Below, in pieces: positions 52,962-61,392 of a stretch of 64,000 bases of DNA (within the stretch, counting starts at the first letter, position 1; each line of letters begins with the position of its first letter). The notes beneath the pieces were generated by a model. It had not been told where the DNA came from, did not search any database, and worked only from the letters and a program-made list of their open reading frames with translations. Origin of the DNA: Sphingomonas sp. HF-S4 (GTDB taxonomy: Bacteria > Pseudomonadota > Alphaproteobacteria > Sphingomonadales > Sphingomonadaceae); contig NZ_JAWJEJ010000002.1 of assembly GCF_032911445.1 (NCBI RefSeq), positions 620,001 to 684,000 of the forward strand. The letters run 5' to 3'. The translations under genes were made by a program, and so were the position numbers.

Positions 52962-53825
52962 ATGAGCAACCTGGCCGGCAAAGCCTATGGGATGAACGTT
53001 GTCACGCCGATGCGTCCCGGTGTGACGTGGATCAATAATTTCCTGTTCATGATGTCGCGGGCGCTTCCCTCGACACTGTCGGGATTGTTGGGGCTCGGGT
53101 TCATCCATTTCGCGCGCTGGGTGATCATCCGGCGCGGGCAATGGCCGCAGCTGGGCCAGCCGCCCGCCAATCTGTCCAATGATTACATGCTGTTCTGCAG
53201 CAACTTCAACGGCACCTGGGATCAGTATATCGATGCCTTTGCCGATGGCATTCCAGGCGGGCTCGACCTGTTCTGGTATTCGAGCACCAAATATCCGAAC
53301 TCGATTCCGATCACCCCGTTCAAGGATTACATCCGCGCCAACCAGGTCGACACCAACTATTATTATAACGCGACGCCGGGCAGCGGGCAGCGCGATATCA
53401 AGCTCGCGCTCAAGCTCTCGCACGATCTCGCCGCCATCGCCCGGGCGGGCGAGCAGAGCGATGCCGCGCTCGCCTCGGCCTATGAGGGGCTGCTGATCGC
53501 CAACCAGGGCGGGCTGGGCGCGCCGGGCTATGCGCCGGTCGCGAGCTGCGATACCGCCGCTGCCGATCGCAACCGCGCCGATGCCGAGCGGGGCCTGTGG
53601 GTCGAAGGCGGCAGCGGCCCGATCCAGGCCCCGCGCGCGCTGCAGCCAATCGCAGCGGACGTCGTCATTGCCTCCATCGCCAACGTCGACGACGCCGCCA
53701 AGGCCGCGGTCCGCGCCACGGTCGCCGCCACGCTCGGCTCGGCGCCGCACACCGACGCGGCGCCCAAGGTCACCGATCCGCCACCGGTGCCTCCCGCCGA
53801 AAATGGGGAGAAGGCCGATGGCTGA
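52962..53825 (+). CDS. Unrecognised protein upstream of Dyp peroxidase
   Basis: A 287-residue protein of no recognised family. The N-terminal about 190 residues look folded: LGFIHFARWVIIRRGQWPQL, then NDYMLFCSNFNGTWDQYIDA, then GGLDLFWYSSTKYPNSIPIT. The C-terminal about 90 residues are Ala/Pro-rich and probably disordered. HFAR-x-V-I, followed by Tyr and an aromatic-Asn/Asp-Phe strand, is echoed in the next gene (HFTRLVILDQ ... PYILWMIDFD), so the two may share a ferredoxin-like or alpha/beta-barrel fold. Start: ATG 52962 behind GGGGGTGG. It overlaps the next gene by eight bases. Confidence 0.8.
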   Translation: MSNLAGKAYGMNVVTPMRPGVTWINNFLFMMSRALPSTLSGLLGLGFIHFARWVIIRRGQWPQLGQPPANLSNDYMLFCSNFNGTWDQYIDAFADGIPGGLDLFWYSSTKYPNSIPITPFKDYIRANQVDTNYYYNATPGSGQRDIKLALKLSHDLAAIARAGEQSDAALASAYEGLLIANQGGLGAPGYAPVASCDTAAADRNRADAERGLWVEGGSGPIQAPRALQPIAADVVIASIANVDDAAKAAVRATVAATLGSAPHTDAAPKVTDPPPVPPAENGEKADG

Positions 53826-54843
53826 TATCGACGTCAGCACCTATTTCTTCACCGCCGCGGTGCCGGTGTGCAACGAGGGCATCGTCGAGCATCGCAGCCT
53901 CGTCGGGACGAAGGGGGTCCTCAAGAGCTCGCCCATCCATATCGTCCGCGAGATCCTGGAGACGTTGCCCACCGCGCTGCAATCGCATGCGACCGAGGAG
54001 ATCGGGCTCAACAGCCCCTTCTCGCGCAACCTGCGCACCCATTTCACGCGGCTGGTGATCCTCGACCAGCCTCATTTCAATGGCCGCGACCATAGCAACG
54101 CACTGGTCAATTCGATCAAGGGCACCAACCTGCTCGACCCCCAGCCGGTCGACCAGATCTCCTGCCCGTATATCCTCTGGATGATCGATTTCGACCTGCC
54201 CGATCCCCGCGGCGCCGGCGAGCCGCGCCGCTATTTCGAGGAGCTGTGGGGCCAGATGGCGCCCGAGCTTCGGTCGATCTTCCAATATTGCTACGGCTTC
54301 GATGCGGTGAAGGACGCAGCGGCCTTCGCGACCTACATCCTTCGCTGCCAGATCGAGACGACGATGCCGTTCCACGATTATTGGTACGTGCCGCCCAAGC
54401 TCGATCCGATCTCGACCACCGGGCTCGCGCTGATCCCGGGCGCCGGCGTGCTGATGCTGCTGGCCTCGCTGCTCGCCTGCCTGCTGCGATGGAGCGGCTG
54501 GCACTGGGCGGCCGGTTTCGCCGGTTGGAGCGGGTGGAGCTGGATGCCCTGGGCGGGGCTCGCGCTGCTGATCCTCGGTCTGGTGATCGACTATTATTGG
54601 GTGCTGTGGAAGGGCAGGCAGCCCTATCCCGCATCTCCCGGCGCCGATCTGCGCAACGTGCTGAAGGGCCTGTACCTGCAACAGGCCTTTACCCGCTTCG
54701 CGATGGAGCAGCAGCGCCGCGATCCCGCCGAACGGGGCGCCGCGTTCCGCACATTCCTGGCCGCCACCAGGCCCGCTGATCTCGACGGGCCCACCCAGCC
54801 CGCCGGCGTGATCCGCAGCAAGCTGCCGGGAGATGGGGCATGA
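53818..54843 (+). CDS. Unrecognised protein with two membrane helices, upstream of Dyp peroxidase
   Basis: A 341-residue protein. Residues 1-200 form a soluble domain (HFTRLVILDQPHFNGRDHSN; QISCPYILWMIDFDLPDPRG; YCYGFDAVKDAAAFATYILR). Two hydrophobic segments follow (GVLMLLASLLACLLRW and WAGLALLILGLVIDYYWVLW, about residues 200-265), so the domain may be tethered to the membrane. The C-terminus is short and basic. No family is recognised. ATG 53818 (behind GGGGAGAAGG) overlaps the previous gene, and the stop overlaps the peroxidase start (ATGA). Strict coupling suggests a complex or sequential function with the peroxidase. Confidence 0.8.
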   Translation: MADIDVSTYFFTAAVPVCNEGIVEHRSLVGTKGVLKSSPIHIVREILETLPTALQSHATEEIGLNSPFSRNLRTHFTRLVILDQPHFNGRDHSNALVNSIKGTNLLDPQPVDQISCPYILWMIDFDLPDPRGAGEPRRYFEELWGQMAPELRSIFQYCYGFDAVKDAAAFATYILRCQIETTMPFHDYWYVPPKLDPISTTGLALIPGAGVLMLLASLLACLLRWSGWHWAAGFAGWSGWSWMPWAGLALLILGLVIDYYWVLWKGRQPYPASPGADLRNVLKGLYLQQAFTRFAMEQQRRDPAERGAAFRTFLAATRPADLDGPTQPAGVIRSKLPGDGA

Positions 54844-56543
54844 CCAACGCGACCAACACTGCGCCGGCCGCGACTCTGCTCGATCTTGCCGATATCCAGG
54901 GCGGGATCCTGCGCACCTATGGCGACGGCTTTCCCAAGGGTCGCAACTTCTACCTGACCGTGCGCGACGCCCGGAAGGGCCGCGCCTTTGTCGAGGCGCT
55001 GCTGCCCAAGATAACCACCGCCGCGCGCTGGAAGGATCCGAACCGCGAGGAGCCGCTGCTGCGCACGCGCAATCCGCGCGTGAAGGATATCGCCCGTGCC
55101 GAGGGCGAGCCCGATTATCCCGGCCGCGTCCAGTTGATGAAGCCCAAGGTGACGCTCAATATCGGCTTCACCTTCACGGGATTGCTGGCGCTCGGCGTGC
55201 CGACCCGCACGCTGCGCGGCATGCCCGACGACTTCATCGACGGGATGGAGGCGCGCGCCGCGCTGCTCGGGGACGATCCCTTCCTCGCCAAGCGCGATGC
55301 GGTATGGCGCGATTCGAAGGGCGACAAGCGCGTCCACATCCTGCTGACGCTCTATGCCCAGCAGAACCCCGACGGCACCGCCTGCGCTGAGCTGGATGCC
55401 GAAACCGACGCGATCGTCGCACTCTGCGACCACGCGCAGGGCGGCGTGGTGCTGCTCGGAGGGGTGGGACCGACCAATGCCAGATGGCAGGATCTGTCGG
55501 CAGTGATGCGGCAGGACGGCGAACGCTGCTGGCCGACCAACAAGGAGCATTTCGGCCTTTCAGACGGCTTTGGCGACCCGGTCTTTTCGGGGCAGTTCTC
55601 GGGCGAGGCGGAGCGGGTGCGGGTCGCGGGCGGCGGCAAGCTGATGGCGGACGGCAGCTGGCAGCCGCTGGCCACCGGCGAATTCCTGCTCGGCTATCCC
55701 GACGAGGCGCAGGAGGTTCCCGGTGCGGCAATGCCGATCGCCTTCAGCCGCAACGGCACCTTCATGGCCTATCGCAAGCTGCACGAGGAAGTCGGCACCT
55801 TCCACGCCTATATCGACGAACAGGCGAGGCGCTACGCGCAGACGCACCAGGTCCCGCACGAAGAGGCGGTGGACACGATCAAGGCCAAGATGGTCGGCCG
55901 CTGGGAAGATGGCGTGCCGCTGATGGTCGCCCCCACTTTCGCCGCGTGGCAGGCCTTCCGGGCCGAGCTCGACAAGGCCCGCGCCGAGAAGGACAAGGCC
56001 AAGCTCGCCGAGATCGCGCTGAAGTTCACCAACTTCATCTACGCGTCCGACCCGGCGGGGTCGAAATGCCCGGTGACCTCGCATCTGCGCCGCGCCAATC
56101 CGCGCGACACGCTGGGGCCCACCTTCGCCGCGAATGGCATGTCGAAGGACGGATCGGCGATCATCAACCGCCGCCGCATCCTGCGCCGCGGCCTGCCTTA
56201 TGGACACTATGACGCGAACGCCCCGGCCGACGATGGCGACCATGGCATCATCTTCATGGCGATCTGCACCAATCTATTCCGCCAGTTTGAGTTCGTGCAG
56301 CAGCAATGGATGCAGTACGGACTCGATTTCAACGCGGGCAGCGACACTTGTCCGGTGATCGGCAATCACCCGGCGGAGGACGAGCCCAAGCTGGTGATCG
56401 CAGTCGATCCCGAGACCCGGAAGCCACCCTTCATCTGCGATCACATTCCGCAGCTCGTCGAGCCGCGCGGGGGCGATTATTTCTTCCTCCCCAGCATGAC
56501 TGCGCTGCGGATGATCGGCATGGGGATCATCGACCCGACCTGA
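54840..56543 (+). CDS. Dyp-type haem peroxidase (large form)
   Basis: A 567-residue peroxidase of the dye-decolorizing family. The distal motif with catalytic Asp is HFGLSDGFGDPVF, a variant of GxxDG. The proximal His is in KCPVTSHLRRANPRDTLG, followed by RRRILRRGLPYG and the haem-pocket segment GIIFMAICTNLFRQFEFVQQ. The length and insertions fit the large class C/D-like forms rather than the about 300-residue A/B types. There is no signal peptide. It oxidises organic substrates with H2O2. It is third in the operon opposite the MNIO cluster. Confidence 0.93.
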   Translation: MTNATNTAPAATLLDLADIQGGILRTYGDGFPKGRNFYLTVRDARKGRAFVEALLPKITTAARWKDPNREEPLLRTRNPRVKDIARAEGEPDYPGRVQLMKPKVTLNIGFTFTGLLALGVPTRTLRGMPDDFIDGMEARAALLGDDPFLAKRDAVWRDSKGDKRVHILLTLYAQQNPDGTACAELDAETDAIVALCDHAQGGVVLLGGVGPTNARWQDLSAVMRQDGERCWPTNKEHFGLSDGFGDPVFSGQFSGEAERVRVAGGGKLMADGSWQPLATGEFLLGYPDEAQEVPGAAMPIAFSRNGTFMAYRKLHEEVGTFHAYIDEQARRYAQTHQVPHEEAVDTIKAKMVGRWEDGVPLMVAPTFAAWQAFRAELDKARAEKDKAKLAEIALKFTNFIYASDPAGSKCPVTSHLRRANPRDTLGPTFAANGMSKDGSAIINRRRILRRGLPYGHYDANAPADDGDHGIIFMAICTNLFRQFEFVQQQWMQYGLDFNAGSDTCPVIGNHPAEDEPKLVIAVDPETRKPPFICDHIPQLVEPRGGDYFFLPSMTALRMIGMGIIDPT

Positions 56544-56594
56544 CCCGGCCTTGCGTCGCTTGGGTCCGGGACGAAGATTCCGCTGATCCCAGGT

Positions 56595-58379
56595 TCAATA
56601 CAGCGCGTCGAGCCTCGCCCCATAGACCTGCTTCAGCACGTGCCGGCGGATCTTCAGGCTCGGCGTCAGCTGCTCGTTCTCGATCGTGAACGGTGCATCG
56701 GCGATGATGAATTTCCGGACCCGCTCGATCACCGACAAGTCGCGATTGACCCGTTCGACCGCCGCGCCGACTGCCGCCTTGTAGTCGGGATCGTGCGCCA
56801 GCTCCTTGAAGTTGCACTTGGTCGCGGTGTGCGCGCAATATTCGGCGGTCCATTCGGGATCGGGGACGATCACCGCGGTCATATAGGGCTTCTTGTCGCC
56901 CGCGATCATCGCCTGGACGATCTCGTTCTGGAGGGTGAGCATCCCCTCCACCTTTTGCGGCGCGACATTGTCGCCCTTGTCGTTGACGATGATATCCTTC
57001 TTGCGATCGGTGATCTTGATCCGGCCCTTGTCGTCGATGATCCCGATATCGCCGGTATGGAGCCAGCCGTCCTTGAGGACACGCGCAGTCTCCTCCTCGT
57101 TGCGCCAATAGCCGTGCATCACCAGTTCGCCACGCACCAGGATCTCGCCGTCCTCGGCGATACGAACCTCGACATCGGGCAGCGGCGGGCCGACCGTGTC
57201 GTGCTTCAATCCCGCGCTCGGCCGGTTGCACGAGATCACCGGCGCCGCCTCGGTCTGGCCATAGCCCTGGAGGAAGGTCAGCCCGATCGATTCGAAGAAG
57301 ATGCCGACCTCGGGATTGAGCGGCGCGCCGCCCGAGACCATCGCCTTGATCCGCCCGCCGAAGCGTTTCGAGATCTTGGGCAGCAGCGTCGCCTTGAGCA
57401 ACAGCCGCATCGGCTGGTCCTGGATCGGCACCCCGCCCGCGGCGCGCTTGCCGCCGATGCTCACCGCGCGGTCGAGCAGATAGTTGGCGAACTTGCCCTG
57501 CTTCTCGATCTGCTTGGTGATGCGGGTGCGCAGAACCTCGAACAGCCGGGGCACGACGACCATGATCGTCGGGCGAACCTCCTCGATGTTCGAGGCGAGC
57601 TTCTCGAGCCCTTCGGAATAATAGATCTGCGCGCCGAGCCCGATCGGGAAAAACTGCCCGCCGCTATGCTCATAGGCATGGCTGAGCGGCAGGAACGAGA
57701 GGAACACTTCGTCTTCCCAGCCGAAATCCTCGCTGATCACCGTGCAGCAGCCATTGACGTTGTGCAGGATCGCGCCGTGGTGCTGCATCACGCCGCGCGG
57801 GGATCCGCCGGTTCCGCTGGTGTAGATGATGCAGGCCAGGTCCTCGCGCTTGAACGTCACGCCCGACGCGAACGCCACCGGGTCGGCGGGGTGCTTGGCG
57901 ATCAGCGCCTTCCAGTCATGGAAGTCCATCGACCCCGTCTGCGACGGCCGCATGTCGTCGATCCCGATGATCATCCGCGCCGAGGACGATCGGATCGCCG
58001 CGGGAAGCAGCGTCTTGGCGAGCTTGGCGTTCGACACGACGATCGCGCACGCGCCCGAATTCTCGATGATGTGCTGGTGGTCGCGCTCGGTATTGGTCGT
58101 GTAGGTCGGCACGGTCACGCAGCCCGCAGCCATGATCGCCAGGTCGGTGATGCAGAATTCCGGCCGGTTCTCCGAAACCAGCATCACGCGGTCGCCCTGG
58201 CGCAATCCCATCGCCTGGAAGGCGGTGGCGAGGCTCGCGACCTGCCGTGCCGCCTCGCTCCAGCTCGTCGGCTGCCACGCGCCGCCGGCCTTGTGCCACA
58301 GGAACGGCGCGTCGCCCTTCTCGCGTGCCCGCGTGAAGAACATCTGCACCAGATTGTCGAAATGCTCGAGTTTTCGCAT
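56595..58379 (-). CDS. AMP-dependent synthetase/ligase (long-chain acyl-CoA synthetase type)
   Basis: A 594-residue adenylate-forming enzyme. The ATP/AMP motif is IIYTSGTGGSPRGVMQHHGA. LQGYGQTEAAPVISCNRP, GWLHTGDIGIIDDKGRIKIT and DRKKDIIVNDKGDNVAPQKV are the later core motifs. It resembles FadD15-like long-chain acyl-CoA synthetases. It activates a fatty acid to acyl-AMP and then acyl-CoA; chain length is unknown. Start: ATG 58379 behind GGGGAGA; the longer frame upstream is non-coding. It lies 37 bases after the ggt stop on the same strand. Confidence 0.95.
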   Translation of the reverse strand: MRKLEHFDNLVQMFFTRAREKGDAPFLWHKAGGAWQPTSWSEAARQVASLATAFQAMGLRQGDRVMLVSENRPEFCITDLAIMAAGCVTVPTYTTNTERDHQHIIENSGACAIVVSNAKLAKTLLPAAIRSSSARMIIGIDDMRPSQTGSMDFHDWKALIAKHPADPVAFASGVTFKREDLACIIYTSGTGGSPRGVMQHHGAILHNVNGCCTVISEDFGWEDEVFLSFLPLSHAYEHSGGQFFPIGLGAQIYYSEGLEKLASNIEEVRPTIMVVVPRLFEVLRTRITKQIEKQGKFANYLLDRAVSIGGKRAAGGVPIQDQPMRLLLKATLLPKISKRFGGRIKAMVSGGAPLNPEVGIFFESIGLTFLQGYGQTEAAPVISCNRPSAGLKHDTVGPPLPDVEVRIAEDGEILVRGELVMHGYWRNEEETARVLKDGWLHTGDIGIIDDKGRIKITDRKKDIIVNDKGDNVAPQKVEGMLTLQNEIVQAMIAGDKKPYMTAVIVPDPEWTAEYCAHTATKCNFKELAHDPDYKAAVGAAVERVNRDLSVIERVRKFIIADAPFTIENEQLTPSLKIRRHVLKQVYGARLDALY

Positions 58380-58416
58380 CGCTCTCCCCTCGGGCGCCGC
58401 TTTGTCGGCGTCCCGC

Positions 58417-60132
58417 TTATTCCGACGGACGGTCGGGCTTCGGCACGAAACGCGTGATCGGCGCGACGCGCCCGTCCTGATACATAACGACCCCCTCGCT
58501 CCGAGGGTCCGCGCCGCCGCTCCAGCGCCCGCCGACTCGTTCGACGGCATTGGCCTTGAGCCCGAGCTGCCCCGAGCGGACCTGCTCGCCCAATGCCTGG
58601 AGCGCCGGGATCATCGCGTCGAGCTGGGTGTCGCGCTCGGCGGTGGCCATCGGGCCCGGCGCGAACAGTAATCCCAGGCCAATCGCATCCTGCGAACTCA
58701 GCTTCCAGTCGATCACGCCGATGATTGCCTTGGCGACCTGCGCGATGATGGTCGGGCCACCGGCTGCGCCGACCGCGAGGCGCACCTTGCCGTCGGGGCC
58801 GTAGACGATCGTCGGCGCCATCGAGCTGCGCGGGCGCTTGCCGCCCTCGATCCGGTTGGCGACGAGGTAGCCGTCGCTCTCGGGCACGATGTCGAAGTCG
58901 GTGAGCTCGTTGTTGAGCATCGTCCCGTCGACCGACAGGCCCGATCCCCAGCCGCCCTCGATCGTCGTCGTCACCTGCGCGACATTGCCCGCGCCATCGG
59001 CGACCGACAGCGAGGTGGTGCCCGAGACTTCGTTGGGCGTGACGCGCTTGCGCGCCGGCGCGCCCTTCGGCGTGCCCGGCACGATATTGGCGATGCTGGT
59101 CTTGGGGCTGATCAGCGCCGAGCGGCCGGCGAGATACTTCGCATCGAGCAGTCCCTTGAGCGGCACGTCGACGAAATCGGGATCGCCGAGATAGAGGTTG
59201 CGGTCGGCAAAGGCGAGGCGTGTCGATTCGGCGAACAGATGCCAGGCGACGGGCGAATCCTTGCCCAGCTTCGCCATGTCGAAGCGCTCGAGCTGCTTGA
59301 GGATCATCAGCACCGCGATCCCGCCCGACGACGGCGGCGCCATCGAGCACACCTTGTACTTCCGGTAGCTGCCGCACAGCACCGGCCGCTCCTTGGCCTC
59401 GTATGCGGCAAGGTCGCCCACGGTCATCTTCGAGGGATTGCGCGCCGCGTTGTTGACCGTGTCGATCAGCTTCTGCGCCTGCGGGCCGACATAGAAGCTG
59501 TCCGGGCCGAGCTTCGCGACGCGTTCGAGCAGGTCGGCCTGTTGCGGATTGCGCGCGATCGCGCCGGCCGCCAGCGGCTTGCCGTCGGGACCGGCATAGA
59601 GCGCGCGCGTCGCCGGCGAGACATGGCTGGAATAGGCGCGCAGCGCATTGGCGAGGCGGGGCGAAACCGGGAAGCCCTCGCGCGCCAGCCGGATCGCGGG
59701 CGTGAACAACTCGGCCCAGGCCAGCTTGCCGTTCTTGTCGTGCGCCAGCGCCATTGCGCGCAACGTGCCCGGCACGCCGACGCTGCGCCCGCCCGGTATC
59801 GCGTCGCGGATGCCGAGCGGCTTGCCGTCAGCGTAGAACCAGTGGCCGTCCGCGGCCATCGGCGCCGCCTCGCGCCCGTCGACCGTGATCGTCACCTTCT
59901 TCTTGGCGTCATAGACCACGAAGAACGCGCCGCCGCCGATCCCGGCGCTCTGCGGCTCGACCACGTTGAGCGCGAGCATCGTCGCGATCGCCGCATCGGT
60001 CGCGGTGCCGCCTTTTCGCAGGATCTCGACCCCCGCCGCGGCGGCTCTGGGGTCCGCGGCGCTGACGATTCCCTGCGCCGAAGCGGCGAAGGGCAGGAAC
60101 AGGGCAATCAGCAGCGCGACCATCTTTTTCAT
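58417..60132 (-). CDS. ggt: Gamma-glutamyltransferase
   Basis: A 571-residue periplasmic Ntn-hydrolase with a signal peptide (MVALLIALFLPFAASA, cleavage near residue 20). The self-processing nucleophile Thr lies in NEVSGTTSLSVADGAGNVAQ. DFDIVPESDGYLVANRIEGG (small subunit) and RSSMAPTIVYGPDGKVRLAV follow. It cleaves gamma-glutamyl bonds of glutathione and related peptides. The normal length suggests an active enzyme. Start: ATG 60132 (a second ATG three codons on). It lies downstream of pyrD. Confidence 0.96.
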   Translation of the reverse strand: MKKMVALLIALFLPFAASAQGIVSAADPRAAAAGVEILRKGGTATDAAIATMLALNVVEPQSAGIGGGAFFVVYDAKKKVTITVDGREAAPMAADGHWFYADGKPLGIRDAIPGGRSVGVPGTLRAMALAHDKNGKLAWAELFTPAIRLAREGFPVSPRLANALRAYSSHVSPATRALYAGPDGKPLAAGAIARNPQQADLLERVAKLGPDSFYVGPQAQKLIDTVNNAARNPSKMTVGDLAAYEAKERPVLCGSYRKYKVCSMAPPSSGGIAVLMILKQLERFDMAKLGKDSPVAWHLFAESTRLAFADRNLYLGDPDFVDVPLKGLLDAKYLAGRSALISPKTSIANIVPGTPKGAPARKRVTPNEVSGTTSLSVADGAGNVAQVTTTIEGGWGSGLSVDGTMLNNELTDFDIVPESDGYLVANRIEGGKRPRSSMAPTIVYGPDGKVRLAVGAAGGPTIIAQVAKAIIGVIDWKLSSQDAIGLGLLFAPGPMATAERDTQLDAMIPALQALGEQVRSGQLGLKANAVERVGGRWSGGADPRSEGVVMYQDGRVAPITRFVPKPDRPSE

Positions 60133-60172
60133 GGCCCCAGCCGTAGCCCGCTTTGGCGTGCCGGCAAAGACG

Positions 60173-61147
60173 CTACGTCAGCGCGCGCGCGATCGCCCGC
60201 GCCAGCCCGGGACCGCGATAGACCAAGGCGCTGTAGATCTGGACGAGCGCCGCGCCGGCATCGATCCGCCGCTTGGCTTCGTCGGGCCCGTCGATCCCGC
60301 CTGCCGAGATCAGCGGCAGTGCCCCGCCGCTCGCCTCGCGCGCCTCGATCAGCTTGGCCAGTGCCAGTTCGCGCAGCGGTGCTCCCGAAAGCCCGCCGGC
60401 CTCGCCCGCATGCTTCGACTGCAATGCAGGCCGCGAGATCGTGGTATTCGACACGATCAACGCGTCGATCCGATTGTCGATCGCCGCGCGCACCGCGCCT
60501 TCGATCCCTGCCCGGTCGAGGTCGGGCGCGATTTTCAGGAACAGCGGCGTGCTGCCCCGCGCCGCGTCGCAGGCCGCAAGCAATTCGTCGAGCGCAGGCC
60601 GCGACTGGAGATCGCGCAACCCCGGCGTGTTGGGAGAGCTGACATTGATCGTCAGATAATCGCCAAAATGCGCCGCTTTCCGCACACATTCGGCATAATC
60701 GGCAACGCGATCGGTCGAATCCTTGTTCGCCCCCACATTGATCCCCAGCACCCCCGCGCGCCCGGGCATCGCCGCGATCTGCGCCAGCGCCGCGTCGATC
60801 CCGTCATTGTTGAACCCCATCCGGTTGATCACCGCCGCGTCCTCGGCGAGCCGAAAAAGCCGCGGCTTGGGGTTGCCCGGCTGCGGCCGCAGCGTCAGCG
60901 TTCCTACCTCCACCGCCCCGAATCCGAGTCCGAACAGTCCCGCCACCGCCTCGGCATTCTTGTCCATTCCCGCGGCGAGCCCGACCCGGTTGGGAAAGTC
61001 GATCCCCGCCACGCGCACCACCCGCGAGTCGCCGCGCGGGGCAAAGGGCACGCCCAGCGCTCCCCAGGCACGCAGCGCGGCGATCGACGCGCGATGGGCG
61101 GTCTCGGCATCGAGGGCGAACAGGGCGGAACGGAGCGGATAGGCCAT
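60173..61147 (-). CDS. pyrD: Dihydroorotate dehydrogenase (quinone), class 2
   Basis: A 324-residue membrane-associated flavoenzyme of pyrimidine synthesis that passes electrons to quinone. The class 2 signatures are FPNRVGLAAGMDKNAEAVAG, INRMGFNNDGIDAALAQIA, the catalytic-Ser segment YLTINVSSPNTPGLRDLQ and LPLISAGGIDGPDEAKRRID. Start: ATG 61147 (MAYPLRSALFALDAETAH); in-frame ATGs at 61159 and 61183 are possible. It is the first gene of the apparent pyrD-ggt-acyl-CoA synthetase run. Confidence 0.96.
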   Translation of the reverse strand: MAYPLRSALFALDAETAHRASIAALRAWGALGVPFAPRGDSRVVRVAGIDFPNRVGLAAGMDKNAEAVAGLFGLGFGAVEVGTLTLRPQPGNPKPRLFRLAEDAAVINRMGFNNDGIDAALAQIAAMPGRAGVLGINVGANKDSTDRVADYAECVRKAAHFGDYLTINVSSPNTPGLRDLQSRPALDELLAACDAARGSTPLFLKIAPDLDRAGIEGAVRAAIDNRIDALIVSNTTISRPALQSKHAGEAGGLSGAPLRELALAKLIEAREASGGALPLISAGGIDGPDEAKRRIDAGAALVQIYSALVYRGPGLARAIARALT

Positions 61148-61204
61148 GCCCCGCGCCATCGCATCGAGGCGCGCCCGCGTCAAAATTCACGCAATGTCGA
61201 ATCC

Positions 61205-61325
61205 GTCCAATACAGTAGTCTTACGGGGGTCTAGGTAGGTGTTGCGACCCGAGGGGTTTCCGCTTCAACGGGGGGAACCCTTTCCACTGGCCCGGCCGGG
61301 TAACACCGGCCGGGTCACTTTTATC
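61205..61325 (+). ncRNA. Candidate small structured RNA with terminator
   Basis: Between the divergent pyrD and AraC genes. GGGTTTCC...GGGGAACCC forms one hairpin (about 61254-61280). CCCGGCCGG (61291-61299) pairs with CCGGCCGGG (61306-61314), followed by TCACTTTTAT, a terminator-like exit. No plus-strand gene ends here that would need a terminator, so a short independent transcript is possible. An alternative is an attenuator or leader structure for the AraC gene at 61393. Confidence 0.35.
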
Positions 61326-61392
61326 TGGCCGTCCTTGTCGATATAGACACGGACGAGACACGGATTCGTGGATCGAGGGGCTTGATTCGTAC

